From assembly GCF_900156095.1 (NCBI RefSeq), contig NZ_FTMJ01000004.1, forward strand, positions 240,972 through 304,971: a stretch of DNA of 64,000 bases, written 5' to 3'. Both the position numbers and the translations under genes were made by a program. A model generated the notes under the pieces. The model searched no databases, was not told where the DNA came from, and saw only the letters and a program-made list of their open reading frames with translations. Below, piece by piece: positions 42,821-54,085 of this stretch; the first letter of the stretch is position 1, and every line of letters starts with the position of its first letter. Source of the DNA: Aeromonas sp. RU39B. Lineage in GTDB: Bacteria; Pseudomonadota; Gammaproteobacteria; Enterobacterales; Aeromonadaceae.

Positions 42821-45098
42821 AAAACCCGCCAAGGCTGGCGGTCTGTCCTCCCTGCAATCGACCATGAGGCAGGTGATGCGCAGCCAGAAGGCGCGTCAGA
42901 ATATTCAGAACCTGCTGCGGGTTAACCAGACTGACGGCTTTGACTGCCCGGGTTGTGCCTGGGGCGATAACGATCACGGCACCTTCCAGTTTTGCGAGAA
43001 CGGCGCCAAGGCGGTGGCGTGGGAGTCGACGGCCAAGATGGTCGGCGCTGATTTCTTTGCCGAGTATTCGGTGCGCCAGCTCAACACCCAGAGCGATTAC
43101 TGGCTCGAGTATCAGGGGCGCTTGACTGAGCCGCTGCGCTACAACCCGCAGACCGATCACTACGAGCCCATCAGCTGGGAAGGGGCGATAGCCCTGATTG
43201 CCGACAAGCTGAAAGGATTGGCGAGCCCGGATGAGGTGGAGTTTTACACCTCGGGACGCGCCAGCAACGAGGCGTCTTATCTTTACCAACTGTTTGGCCG
43301 CCTGTTGGGTACCAACAATTTCCCTGACTGCTCCAACATGTGCCATGAGGCCAGTGGGGTCGCGCTGATCCAGTCAGTCGGGATCGGTAAGGGGAGTGTG
43401 GTGCTGGATGATTTTGACAAAGCCGATGCGGTATTTGTCTATGGCCAGAACCCTGGCACCAACCATCCGCGCATGATGAATGCCCTGCGCAAAGCGGCCC
43501 GCCAAGGCTGCAAGATTGTGACGTTTAACAACCTGCGCGAAGTGGCGCTGGAACGATTTGCCAGCCCGCAAAGCCCGCTTGAGCTGCTGACGCCGGCAGC
43601 GACCACCATCAGCCACCAATACCTGACGCCGCGTCTGGGTGGTGACATGGCGGCCATGCGTGGTATGGCCAAGTACCTGCTTGAAGAGCAGCCCGAGGTG
43701 ATCGACTACGACTTTATCGCTCGCCACAGCCAGGGTTTTGCCGAGTATGAAGTGGAAGTTCGAGCCACGTCGTGGGCGCAGATTGAACAGCAATCGGGTT
43801 TGACCCGTGCCGAGATCGTGCAGGCAGCCCGGGTGTTTGCCGCCAGCGAACGCATCATCAGTTGCTGGGCCATGGGGGTGACTCAGCATCTGCACTCGGT
43901 GGATACCATTAGAGAGATCGTCAACCTGCATCTGATGCGCGGCCAAATCGGCAAACCGGGTGCGGGGCTCTGCCCGGTGCGTGGTCACAGCAATGTGCAG
44001 GGCAACCGCACCATGGGGATCAACGAAAAACCGACCACCCTGTTTTTGGAGCGGTTAGAGCGTCACCTGGGCGTCGCGATGCCGCATCAGCGTGGCCATA
44101 ACGTCTATGAGGCGCTCAAGGCGTTGCATGAAGGCAACAGCAAGGTGCTGATTTGTCTTGGCGGGAATCTGGCAGCGGCCGCGCCCGATACTGACTTTAC
44201 CTACGCAGCCATGCGCCGCGCCGAGCTCAATGTGCAGATCAGTACCAAGCTCAACCGCAGCCATCTGCAGGTGGGGGGCGATGCCCTGATCCTGCCCTGC
44301 CTGGGTCGCACCGAGGTTGATCTGCAGATGAGCGGTAGCCAGAAGATCACGGTTGAGGACACCTTCAGCATGGTGCACGCCTCGACCGGAGCGGCTGAGC
44401 CCATCTCCGAGCTCTGCCTGTCAGAGACCGATATCGTGGCGCGGATTGCCCATGCCACCTTGGGCAGTGGCACCGTCGATTGGCTCGCCCTGCGTGATGA
44501 CTACTCACGCATCCGCGATCTGATTGAAAAGACCATCGCCGGCTTTGAGCAGTTTAACGAGCGGATCCGCCAGCCAAGCGGATTCCATCTTGAGCACTCG
44601 GCCGCCAATCTGGTGTGGAAGACCCCGAGTGGGCGCGCCGAGTTTCGTGCCAGCCAGCTGCCGCAGTCGATTCTGCCGGAATGTACTCGCCATGCCGAGC
44701 AGATGAGCGATGAGCCGGTGCTGCTGTTGCAGAGCTTGCGCTCGCACGATCAATACAACACCACCATCTATGGCATGGATGATCGTTATCGCGGCATCAA
44801 GGGGCAGCGTGACGTGCTGTTTATGAATGAGGCCGATGCGGCAGAGCTTGGTGTTGGGGATGGTCAGCGGGTCGATATGCAGACTATCTGCAACGACGGG
44901 CGCGAGCGGATTGTGCGTGGCTTTCAGGTGGTCTTTTACGAGATCCCCCGTGGCAATATCGCCGCCTATTACCCCGAGACCAACCCCTTGGTGCCAATCG
45001 ATAGCATCGGTGCCGGCTCGTTTACGCCGACCTCCAAATCGATTCCGGTGCGGGTGACCGCCAGTGTCAATAACGCCATCAGTTTGAACCTCGGTTAA
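42804..45098 (+). CDS. FdhF/YdeP-like molybdopterin oxidoreductase
   Basis: 764-residue protein of the formate dehydrogenase alpha-like family that includes E. coli YdeP. The N-terminus has DGFDCPGCAWGDND and a later CENGAKAVAWE instead of the usual four-cysteine cluster motif. Molybdopterin-binding blocks EFYTSGRASNEASYLYQLFGR, GQNPGTNHPRM and CPVRGHSNVQGNRTMGI are clear, as is the C-terminal cofactor domain (SHDQYNTTIYG). No twin-arginine signal, so it is cytoplasmic. YdeP is tied to acid resistance in E. coli; the reaction is not established. Confidence 0.9.
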   Translation: MSTRIEKPAKAGGLSSLQSTMRQVMRSQKARQNIQNLLRVNQTDGFDCPGCAWGDNDHGTFQFCENGAKAVAWESTAKMVGADFFAEYSVRQLNTQSDYWLEYQGRLTEPLRYNPQTDHYEPISWEGAIALIADKLKGLASPDEVEFYTSGRASNEASYLYQLFGRLLGTNNFPDCSNMCHEASGVALIQSVGIGKGSVVLDDFDKADAVFVYGQNPGTNHPRMMNALRKAARQGCKIVTFNNLREVALERFASPQSPLELLTPAATTISHQYLTPRLGGDMAAMRGMAKYLLEEQPEVIDYDFIARHSQGFAEYEVEVRATSWAQIEQQSGLTRAEIVQAARVFAASERIISCWAMGVTQHLHSVDTIREIVNLHLMRGQIGKPGAGLCPVRGHSNVQGNRTMGINEKPTTLFLERLERHLGVAMPHQRGHNVYEALKALHEGNSKVLICLGGNLAAAAPDTDFTYAAMRRAELNVQISTKLNRSHLQVGGDALILPCLGRTEVDLQMSGSQKITVEDTFSMVHASTGAAEPISELCLSETDIVARIAHATLGSGTVDWLALRDDYSRIRDLIEKTIAGFEQFNERIRQPSGFHLEHSAANLVWKTPSGRAEFRASQLPQSILPECTRHAEQMSDEPVLLLQSLRSHDQYNTTIYGMDDRYRGIKGQRDVLFMNEADAAELGVGDGQRVDMQTICNDGRERIVRGFQVVFYEIPRGNIAAYYPETNPLVPIDSIGAGSFTPTSKSIPVRVTASVNNAISLNLG

Positions 45099-45110
45099 TT
45101 CTTGTGTTAA

Positions 45111-45140
45111 GGGCCTGCCACAATCTCTGTTGGCAGGCCC
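45111..45140. other. Perfect hairpin without T-tail after the oxidoreductase gene
   Basis: GGGCCTGCCA / TGGCAGGCCC with a 10-base loop, 12 bases past the stop. The missing T-run means it may be a 3' stabiliser or a weak terminator. Confidence 0.45.
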
Positions 45141-45311
45141 CGCTCCTACAGTAAACTTGCTCTCCGATATTGCCCGCGCACAGTGAAATATGCTTCGTGA
45201 TGCGGTTGAGTCACGGAATATGTTAAGTGCGCCCCTCAGATTCCGATCGCGCGTTTCACGCTCTATGACCCGGATTCATCCTTTTTTTGTTTCGCATCGT
45301 GAGGGTTTGAT

Positions 45312-46934
45312 ATGACATCTCGTCTCAGAATACGGGTGCTCCCGTTGGTGCTGCTGCTGGCACTCTATTTCGCCATCGTGTTCAACTGGCCCTTGTTTCT
45401 CAACTTTTACGCCATTTTGTCGGCGCAAGAATCCATTAATACCGGCTTTGCTATCTCTATCCCGCTACTGCTGTTCGCTGCGCTGGTGGCGGTGTTTATT
45501 CCCTTCTCGTTTCGCTGGTGGCTCAAACCCTTCTTTACCCTGGTGCTGCTGAGCAGTTCGCTGGTGAGCTACGCCATGTTCAAATACCACGTGGTGTTTG
45601 ATAGCAACATGGTGCAGAACATCTTTGAAACCAATCCGGGGGAGGCGCGCTCTTATCTCAATGCATCGGTGCTGCTCTGGTTTGCCCTGACCGGCCTAGT
45701 GCCCAGTGCGCTGCTCTGGATTATCCGTGTTGACTACCCGGCGCGCTGGCACCAGAGCCTGTTGCTGCGCCTTGGCGCCATGCTGCTAGCGCTATTGGTG
45801 GCAGGGGGCGTGCTGGAGGTTTATGACAAGCAGTACCTTTACATTGGCCGTAACCACAAGGTTCTGGCCAAGGAGATTGTCCCGTCCAACTATCTGTTCA
45901 GTGCCGGCAAGTATCTGGATAAACGTTACTTGAGCAAACCTGAGCCCTTTGTGGTGCAGGGCGCGGACGCCAAACGAGTGAGCAAAGTCAGCAAACCGAC
46001 CCTGATGTTTCTGGTGGTGGGGGAAACGGCGCGAGCCAGGAACTACGCCAGCAACGGCTATGGACGCGATACCAATCCCTTTACGGCCAGAGAGGGTGAT
46101 GTGCTTGCCTTTCTGCATGTGCACTCGTGCGGGACTGAAACTGCCGTGTCGGTGCCCTGTATGTTCTCCAATCTGGGGCGGGCCCATTTTGATGACAACA
46201 AGGCGCGCAACCGTTACAACCTGCTGGATGTGCTGACACGGGCCGGAGTCAGCGTCTACTGGAAAGATAACGATGGCGGTTGCAAGGATGTCTGCAATCG
46301 GGTGCCACATCATGATCTCGACCCGGCCGCCTATCCGCGCTTTTGCCATGACGGCAGTTGCCTTGACGAGGCGCTGCTGGAAGCCCTGCCGAAAGAGATA
46401 GACAAGATGGGGGAGAACAAGCTGGTGGTCTTTCACATCATGGGCAGTCACGGCCCGAACTACTATCGCCGTTATCCCGATGCAGAGCGCTACTTCACGC
46501 CGGATTGTCAGCGCAACGATATTGAAAACTGCGACAACGCCGTGCTGATCAACTCCTATGACAACACCATTCGCTACACCGACTATGTGCTGGCCAAGAT
46601 GATCGATCTACTCAAACAGTATCAGGATCGTTACGACACGGCGTTGCTCTATCTCTCCGATCACGGCGAGTCGCTTGGTGAGAAGGGGCTCTATCTGCAT
46701 GGCACGCCCTATATGCTGGCGCCCGAAGAGCAGACTCACATTCCGATGCAGCTCTGGATGTCGGCCGGTTTTGCCACTGGCCGAGGGATTAACCGCGGCT
46801 GCATGGCTGACGAGGCCAAACGTACCGAGCTCTCTCAGGATAACCTCTTTTCATCGCTGCTCGGGGTGTGGGATGTGCAGACCACGCTCTATCAACCGGC
46901 ACTCGATCTGTTCAAACCCTGTCGGCAGCCATGA
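45312..46934 (+). CDS. eptA: Phosphoethanolamine-lipid A transferase (EptA/MCR-like)
   Basis: Inner-membrane enzyme of 540 residues that adds phosphoethanolamine to lipid A, lowering binding of cationic peptides and polymyxins. Five N-terminal membrane helices (1-185) precede the periplasmic sulfatase-like domain. Zinc and catalytic residues are visible: Glu238 in VVGETAR, nucleophile Thr277 in CGTETAVSVPC, His381 in GSHGP, Asp451-His452 in SDHGES; paired cysteines (273/283 and others) form disulfides. The motif order is closer to MCR-3 than to MCR-1 by recall. Chromosomal with no insertion sequence nearby, so an intrinsic gene. No clear PmrA box. Confidence 0.93.
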   Translation: MTSRLRIRVLPLVLLLALYFAIVFNWPLFLNFYAILSAQESINTGFAISIPLLLFAALVAVFIPFSFRWWLKPFFTLVLLSSSLVSYAMFKYHVVFDSNMVQNIFETNPGEARSYLNASVLLWFALTGLVPSALLWIIRVDYPARWHQSLLLRLGAMLLALLVAGGVLEVYDKQYLYIGRNHKVLAKEIVPSNYLFSAGKYLDKRYLSKPEPFVVQGADAKRVSKVSKPTLMFLVVGETARARNYASNGYGRDTNPFTAREGDVLAFLHVHSCGTETAVSVPCMFSNLGRAHFDDNKARNRYNLLDVLTRAGVSVYWKDNDGGCKDVCNRVPHHDLDPAAYPRFCHDGSCLDEALLEALPKEIDKMGENKLVVFHIMGSHGPNYYRRYPDAERYFTPDCQRNDIENCDNAVLINSYDNTIRYTDYVLAKMIDLLKQYQDRYDTALLYLSDHGESLGEKGLYLHGTPYMLAPEEQTHIPMQLWMSAGFATGRGINRGCMADEAKRTELSQDNLFSSLLGVWDVQTTLYQPALDLFKPCRQP

Positions 46935-46935
46935 T

Positions 46936-46962
46936 AAAAACGCCCGGCCATATGGCCGGGCG
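46936..46962 (-). terminator. Terminator of katG
   Basis: Perfect 22-base palindrome CGCCCGGCCAT/ATGGCCGGGCG followed by TTTTT on the minus strand. It begins 2 bases after the eptA stop and serves the converging katG transcript. Confidence 0.8.
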
Positions 46963-47023
46963 GGATCAGGTTCCGGTGTCTTCGCGAGCCCTTGCGTTGG
47001 CACCGGGCCTGTTCACAGGGCCG

Positions 47024-49255
<2,232 letters not shown>

Positions 49256-49466
49256 TCACAGCCCGTATTGGGTGGGCAGTGCAGACGTTATAGGCGTGAT
49301 ATGAAGTATGGTTGTGAGCCATCAATTCATAAATTTGCTTATAAATATTGGAACGATTGGTATAAGCGATTGATGCCTTAATCTATCAACCTGGCTTAAA
49401 GCGATACGGTGTTGAAAAGCGTAGACCCTGCCGGTGAAGGGTGAGAGAAGGTAAACATTGGCGGGA

Positions 49467-49490
49467 GTAAAAGAGGCCCCGCAGGGCCTC
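49467..49490 (-). terminator. Terminator of the permease-amidase operon
   Basis: Minus strand GAGGCCC-TGCG-GGGCCTC then TTTTAC, 13 bases after the permease stop. Confidence 0.8.
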
Positions 49491-49503
49491 ATCACAGCAT
49501 GGA

Positions 49504-50847
49504 TTAACCGAACTGGACGCTGGGTAACTCCTTGTAGCCCTTGGTCTTGAAGAAGCCAAGGACAATACCGCAGCCGAGCCAGATAAAGCCGATGGTGAGG
49601 GTGGCTTTGTCAAAATTGATCCAGACATAGGCCAGGATCAGCATCCCGAGCCAGGGATAGACCAAATGGTTGAGCAGGTGGAGGCCACTGCGCTGTTGCT
49701 TTTTCACAAAGAACAACCAGAACACGCTGAAGTTGAGGATGATAAACGAGGTCAGCGCGCCAAAATTGATGAGCTTGGTGAGAAAATCGATGCTGGTGAG
49801 CAGTGCCACAATCAGCGACAAGGCGGCCATAAACAGCGTGCTGATATGCGGCGTCTGATACTTGGCGTGCACCCGTGAAAGCGCCTTGGGCAAGAATTTG
49901 TCACGTGCCATACCAAACAGTACCCGAGAAGCAGCCGCCTGCGCCGCCATGGTATTGGCAATACCGATAGCCAGAATATTGACCACGAGCAGTGCCGTCT
50001 TGAGGAAGGGGCCACCGGCCAGCAACGCCGCATCAAAGAAGGCGTTGTTTTCATCCATCTTGGTGAAGTCGGGCTGGATCAGGGTCGCGATGTAGGATTG
50101 CAGGATAAACAGGGCACCAATCACCAGCAGCGCAGTGATGATGGCGCGCCCCACATCCCGACGCGGCTCGCGAGCCTCCTCGGCCAGGGTGCTAATCCCA
50201 TCAAACCCGAGGAATGAGAGCGCCGCGATAGTCACTGCGGTCCCGATAAAGGCCGGGTTGATGGTGTTGGGTTGATAGAAGGGGGCAAGGGTAAACGAGC
50301 CTGTACCACCGCCATCCGCAACATAGGTAATGCCGTAGTAAAGGAACAGGGCCAGTGCCAGCGCCGAGACAGTGAAGATGAACACGTCCATCTTGGCGGT
50401 GTATTCGATGCCGCGCACATTGATAAGAGTGTTGAGGGCCACAAACACCACCACCCACAGCCAGAACGGCGTACCTGGCATCAGCGCCACGCACCAGGAG
50501 GCGGTGAGCGCGTAGAGCAGGGCAGGGGCAAACACGTAATCGAGCAGGATCAACCAGCCTGCGAGAAAACCGACGTGCGGATTAATCGACTTTTGCACAT
50601 AGGTATAGACCGAACCGGCGATCGGAAACTCGGCGCTCATCTTGCGATAGCTCAGTGCGGTAAACAGCATGCAGATGACCCCGACCAGATAGACCAGCGG
50701 CGCCATGCCATGCCCTTCACGGCTGACAAATCCGAAGATGCTCATGGGGGCGATCACCACCATGAAGACCATGCCGTAAAACACCAAATCCTTGTATGAC
50801 AGCGCTCGCTTGAGGCTGTTTCCCTCTTTCGTTGCGTTATGAGTCAT
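49504..50847 (-). CDS. APC superfamily amino-acid/amine permease
   Basis: 447-residue inner-membrane transporter with twelve hydrophobic helices. FVSREGHGMAPLVYLVG and the FLGFDGISTLAEEAREPRRDVGRAI loop place it near the PuuP/EAT-like APC group. It starts 4 bases after the formamidase gene, so both are translated from one mRNA; a nitrogen-containing substrate such as an amide or amine is likely. Sigma-54 control is inferred from the promoter upstream of the operon. Confidence 0.88.
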   Translation of the reverse strand: MTHNATKEGNSLKRALSYKDLVFYGMVFMVVIAPMSIFGFVSREGHGMAPLVYLVGVICMLFTALSYRKMSAEFPIAGSVYTYVQKSINPHVGFLAGWLILLDYVFAPALLYALTASWCVALMPGTPFWLWVVVFVALNTLINVRGIEYTAKMDVFIFTVSALALALFLYYGITYVADGGGTGSFTLAPFYQPNTINPAFIGTAVTIAALSFLGFDGISTLAEEAREPRRDVGRAIITALLVIGALFILQSYIATLIQPDFTKMDENNAFFDAALLAGGPFLKTALLVVNILAIGIANTMAAQAAASRVLFGMARDKFLPKALSRVHAKYQTPHISTLFMAALSLIVALLTSIDFLTKLINFGALTSFIILNFSVFWLFFVKKQQRSGLHLLNHLVYPWLGMLILAYVWINFDKATLTIGFIWLGCGIVLGFFKTKGYKELPSVQFG

Positions 50848-50851
50848 GGGG

Positions 50852-51760
50852 TTACACTCCTTTGCTAATCAGCGGGCGGCCAACGCGCTTGGGCACGCCC
50901 ACACGCACAATCAAATCCACGGGGCAGGGTTTGCAGGCCTGGCAGATCTCTACATCCCCCTGCAAGCTCAGATAGAGATAACCGTCGGTGAGATCCCACT
51001 CATAGCGCTGGCAAATCAGCTGCTGAATCTGCTCGCTGGCAAACTTGAGAGCATCGGGATAGGTCTGGGCGCAGGCGATGGCGTACCAGCGGTCGTCGGT
51101 CTCCAGCACCGGCCAGCTCAGGGGCTGCTGACGAATCACATCAAAGCGCACGCTGACTTCCCCGGCGATCTCAAGGCCGGTTCCGCACAGCTCGCCATCT
51201 CCCATCACTGCATGCAGATCGCCCAGTGCGAACAAGGCGCCAGCCACTTGCACCGGAAAGTACAGGCGCGCCCCTTTAGTGATGAGCTTGCAATCCATAT
51301 TGCCGCCGTGATTGCCGGGAAAACCGCATTTCACAGACCCTTCGGCCGGCGCGACGCCCAGCACCCCCACCATGGGTTGAATGGGGATTGGCAGGTCATT
51401 AAACAGGGCGTGGCCATCTTCGATGGTCAGCACCTTGGTGCGGATCTCCTGAGTGTCAGCAAGGGGGCCGCAGCCGGGTAGCGTGGTCACCACTCCTTGG
51501 CGATTGACCCGGATATCGAGAATGTCCACCACCAGAATGTCGCCCGGTTGGCATCCCTCGACATAGACGGGGCCAGTGGCCGGATTGGCGCTGTCGTAAT
51601 CAAAATGGGTGGTCAGATCGCGCTCGCAGGTGATCTTGTTGGAAAAGCAGTCGAGGGTTTTAAAAAAAAGCTCTTGGCCGCAGGCCACCTTGCTGGCAGG
51701 GGTGTGTTGAGCAGAAAAGCTGTAGTGGTAGTGATCGCTGATAATAATGGGCTGGTTCAC
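50852..51760 (-). CDS. Acetamidase/formamidase (FmdA/AmdA family)
   Basis: 302-residue amidohydrolase predicted to release ammonia from formamide or short amides. Family blocks: PVYVEGCQPGDILVVDILDI near residue 65, FPGNHGGNMDCKLITKGARLYFPV near 148 and LGDLHAVMGDGELCGTGLE near 178. It is the first gene of the operon, followed at 4 bases by the permease. A sigma-54 promoter about 75 bases upstream points to nitrogen control. The substrate is inferred from family. Confidence 0.9.
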   Translation of the reverse strand: MNQPIIISDHYHYSFSAQHTPASKVACGQELFFKTLDCFSNKITCERDLTTHFDYDSANPATGPVYVEGCQPGDILVVDILDIRVNRQGVVTTLPGCGPLADTQEIRTKVLTIEDGHALFNDLPIPIQPMVGVLGVAPAEGSVKCGFPGNHGGNMDCKLITKGARLYFPVQVAGALFALGDLHAVMGDGELCGTGLEIAGEVSVRFDVIRQQPLSWPVLETDDRWYAIACAQTYPDALKFASEQIQQLICQRYEWDLTDGYLYLSLQGDVEICQACKPCPVDLIVRVGVPKRVGRPLISKGV

Positions 51761-51834
51761 CGGTTACCTCTTGCATCAAGTCCTTGGAATCGTTGGCAGC
51801 GGCGAGTACTGACAACGGGGAGTGATGCAATTGC

Positions 51835-51850
51835 AGCAAAAGGAGTGCCG
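51835..51850 (-). promoter_or_regulatory. Sigma-54 promoter of the amidase operon
   Basis: On the minus strand CGGCACTCCTTTTGCT: GG and GC 12 bases apart and only the first T missing from TGGCAC-N5-TTGCT. Transcription would begin near 51824, about 63 bases before the amidase start. Confidence 0.78.
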
Positions 51851-52010
51851 TTTTATTCATCAGTTATTCATGATAACGCGTTTTTCATGCATAAAATGAG
51901 TCTGTATTTAGATTTATTACTTGTTTTTCAAAAAGATATAAATGTGTCAAATAGTGTCGTCTGAAGCGACAGGCGGAAAATTGCAAGCGGCAGAGCAGAG
52001 TGGTGGGTGC

Positions 52011-52059
52011 TTGCACTCCCCAATTGAGTGCAAAGTTAATTGCAGCTGCACTCAATTGG
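52011..52059. promoter_or_regulatory. Enhancer-like inverted-repeat cluster
   Basis: Three half-sites: TTGCACTC (52011), GAGTGCAA (52026) and TGCACTCAATTGG (52047). The last two form a 13-bp perfect inverted repeat (52020-52032 with 52047-52059). The cluster is about 170-220 bases upstream of the sigma-54 promoter, a usual place for an activator of the NtrC class. Spacing does not fit NtrC itself (TGCAC-N7-GTGCA). Confidence 0.6.
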
Positions 52060-52108
52060 TTCAAGCAGACCGGCTCCGGGCATTAGATGCGAGGTGGTTT
52101 CATAAGGA

Positions 52109-54085
52109 TTAAATCCGGCGCAGACACCACATAAAGTAGGCGCCGCCAATCAGGGTCGAGACCAGTCCGGCCGGTAGCTCCTGCGGATAGAGCCATTGCT
52201 GGCCAGCCCAGTCGGCCAGCACCAGCAGCAGGGCGCCGCCAATCCCGGCCCCGAGCAGTTGCTCGCGGGCGCGCACCAATCCCAGCATGCGAGCCAGATG
52301 CGGTGCCAGCAGGCCGACAAACGACACCGGACCGATGACCAGCGTTGCGGCGGCGGTGAGCAGGGCAACCAGCAGCAACAGCAGCAGTTGACTACGGCGG
52401 GTATTGAGCCCGAGCGCGCTGGCCGCAGCTGTGCCGAGTGGCAACAGCTCAAGCCAGCGGGTAGCCAGCAAGCCCAATCCCAGCGCCAGCAGTGCCAGTG
52501 CCAGCAAGCCGGTCGCCAGCACTGGGGTGATAAAGTAGGTCGAACCCGACAGCCAGGAGAGCAGCATCTGTACCCGTGGATCGCCGTTGTTCACCGCGAT
52601 GCTCTGCAGTGGCTCGAGCATGGCGGTGATGGCTATGCCGCTTAGCAGTACCCGCTCTGGCTGAAAGCCGCTGCGCAGATTCAGCCCAACCAGCAGGAGC
52701 AGTGCCAGCAGCGCGCCGGCAAAACCGGCACCGAGCAGCAAGGGAAGCGGTAGCATCGGTAATAACAGACCGGCGGACAATACCCCGACCACGCAGCCGC
52801 TGCTGACCCCAAGCAGCTCCGGGCTGGCCATGGGGTTGCGACTGATGCGCTGTAACAGCGTGCCGCTGATGGCGAGCAGCAGGCCGACGCTGGCCGCGCC
52901 CACCATGCGCGGCAGGCGCCACTCAACCAGCATATTCCACTGGGCCCACGGCAACAGGCTCCAGCCCTCGCGTCCCTGACCGACCAGCAGCACCAGCAGA
53001 CTGGCAATAAATAGGGAGATCAGTAACCCGGCAAGCAGACGCCACGGCCAGGGATGACGGTGAGTCGTCACCGCCTGGGCACTTTGCGGCGGCCCTTGAC
53101 GGCGCGCCAGACGAGGCAGCAGCCAAAGCAGTAGTGGCGCACCAAACAGGGAGGTCATGGTGCCGGTTGGCAGCAACCACTGGCTACCCTCTGTGAGCCA
53201 TTGCAACAGGGCATCGGTGGCCGCCAGCATGCCGGCCCCAAGCAGGGGAGACCAGAGCAGCCGCTGGCCAAGGGTTCGCACCCCCAGCAACCGCACCAGC
53301 GCCGGGGCAGCCAGACCGACAAAACCGATGATGCCGGCCACACTCACCACGCAGGCGGTCAGAAACACCGACAGCAGCAAGGTGATAAGGCGCAACTGGC
53401 GAAGTGGCAGCCCCAGGCTTTTGGCGCTGGCTTCATCCAGGTCGAGCAGCGCCAGCGGGCGCTTGAGCAGCCAGGTGGCCGCCAGGGCAAGGGTCAGATA
53501 GGGCAGCAGGCGCAACACCCCATCCCAGCTGTCCTGACTGAGCGAGCCGCTGCCCCAGATCTGCAGGCCCTTGAGCTCTTCTTGATGAAACAGCAACAGG
53601 GCGCTGTTGATGGCGCCGAGATATAGGCTCACCACCAGACCGGCAAACACGATGACCAGTGGCGTGAGCTGGCGGCGCCAGGTCAGCAGATAGACCAGTC
53701 CGAGCGCGGCGCAGCCACCGGCCAGCGCCACCCACTCGCGGGCGACCAGCAGCGCCGGAGCCAGCAGGGTGGCACACAGCAGGGCCAGTTGGGCGCCAGA
53801 GGCTACCCCCAGCGTGGTCGGCGAGGCGAGCGGATTGCGCAGCACCTGTTGCATCAGCATGCCGGAAAGCCCCAGCGCGGCGCCGGCCAGCAGGCTCAGC
53901 ACCAGTCGCGGCCACCAGGCAAAGTGAACCACCAGTTGGCGCGGGTCGCTGATACTCGGGTCGAGCAGGCCGTGGGTCCAGAGCGCTGGCGGCAGCAGGC
54001 GCGCCAGTTGCAGCAGGGCAAACAGGAGGGTGATGAGCAGCAGCAGGCTGCCAAGCGGCGCGGCCGGGTAACGACGGGCAATCAT
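52109..54085 (-). CDS. fhuB: Ferric hydroxamate permease (double FecCD domain)
   Basis: 658-residue permease in which two FecCD units are fused, the FhuB hallmark. Each half has the RLPRMVGAASVGLLLAISG / FAWWPRLVLSLLAGAALGLSG type motif and a GFVGLLAPHLARMLG / GFVGLAAPALVRLLG coupling loop, about 20 helices in all. Its ATG overlaps the fhuD stop (ATGA). Last gene of yojI-fhuC-fhuD-fhuB. It moves ferric hydroxamates across the inner membrane. Confidence 0.93.
   Translation of the reverse strand: MIARRYPAAPLGSLLLLITLLFALLQLARLLPPALWTHGLLDPSISDPRQLVVHFAWWPRLVLSLLAGAALGLSGMLMQQVLRNPLASPTTLGVASGAQLALLCATLLAPALLVAREWVALAGGCAALGLVYLLTWRRQLTPLVIVFAGLVVSLYLGAINSALLLFHQEELKGLQIWGSGSLSQDSWDGVLRLLPYLTLALAATWLLKRPLALLDLDEASAKSLGLPLRQLRLITLLLSVFLTACVVSVAGIIGFVGLAAPALVRLLGVRTLGQRLLWSPLLGAGMLAATDALLQWLTEGSQWLLPTGTMTSLFGAPLLLWLLPRLARRQGPPQSAQAVTTHRHPWPWRLLAGLLISLFIASLLVLLVGQGREGWSLLPWAQWNMLVEWRLPRMVGAASVGLLLAISGTLLQRISRNPMASPELLGVSSGCVVGVLSAGLLLPMLPLPLLLGAGFAGALLALLLLVGLNLRSGFQPERVLLSGIAITAMLEPLQSIAVNNGDPRVQMLLSWLSGSTYFITPVLATGLLALALLALGLGLLATRWLELLPLGTAAASALGLNTRRSQLLLLLLVALLTAAATLVIGPVSFVGLLAPHLARMLGLVRAREQLLGAGIGGALLLVLADWAGQQWLYPQELPAGLVSTLIGGAYFMWCLRRI

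Larger units (their letters stand above)
51761..52108. other. 348-bp control region of the amidase operon
   Basis: No coding frame. It contains the sigma-54 promoter (51835-51850) and an upstream inverted-repeat cluster (52011-52059), described separately, and AT-rich DNA in between, as is common for looping between an enhancer and a promoter. Confidence 0.65.

Noticed and set aside
45141..45311. PmrA-type box upstream of eptA
   Set aside because: No convincing direct repeat of the CTTAAT type was found.
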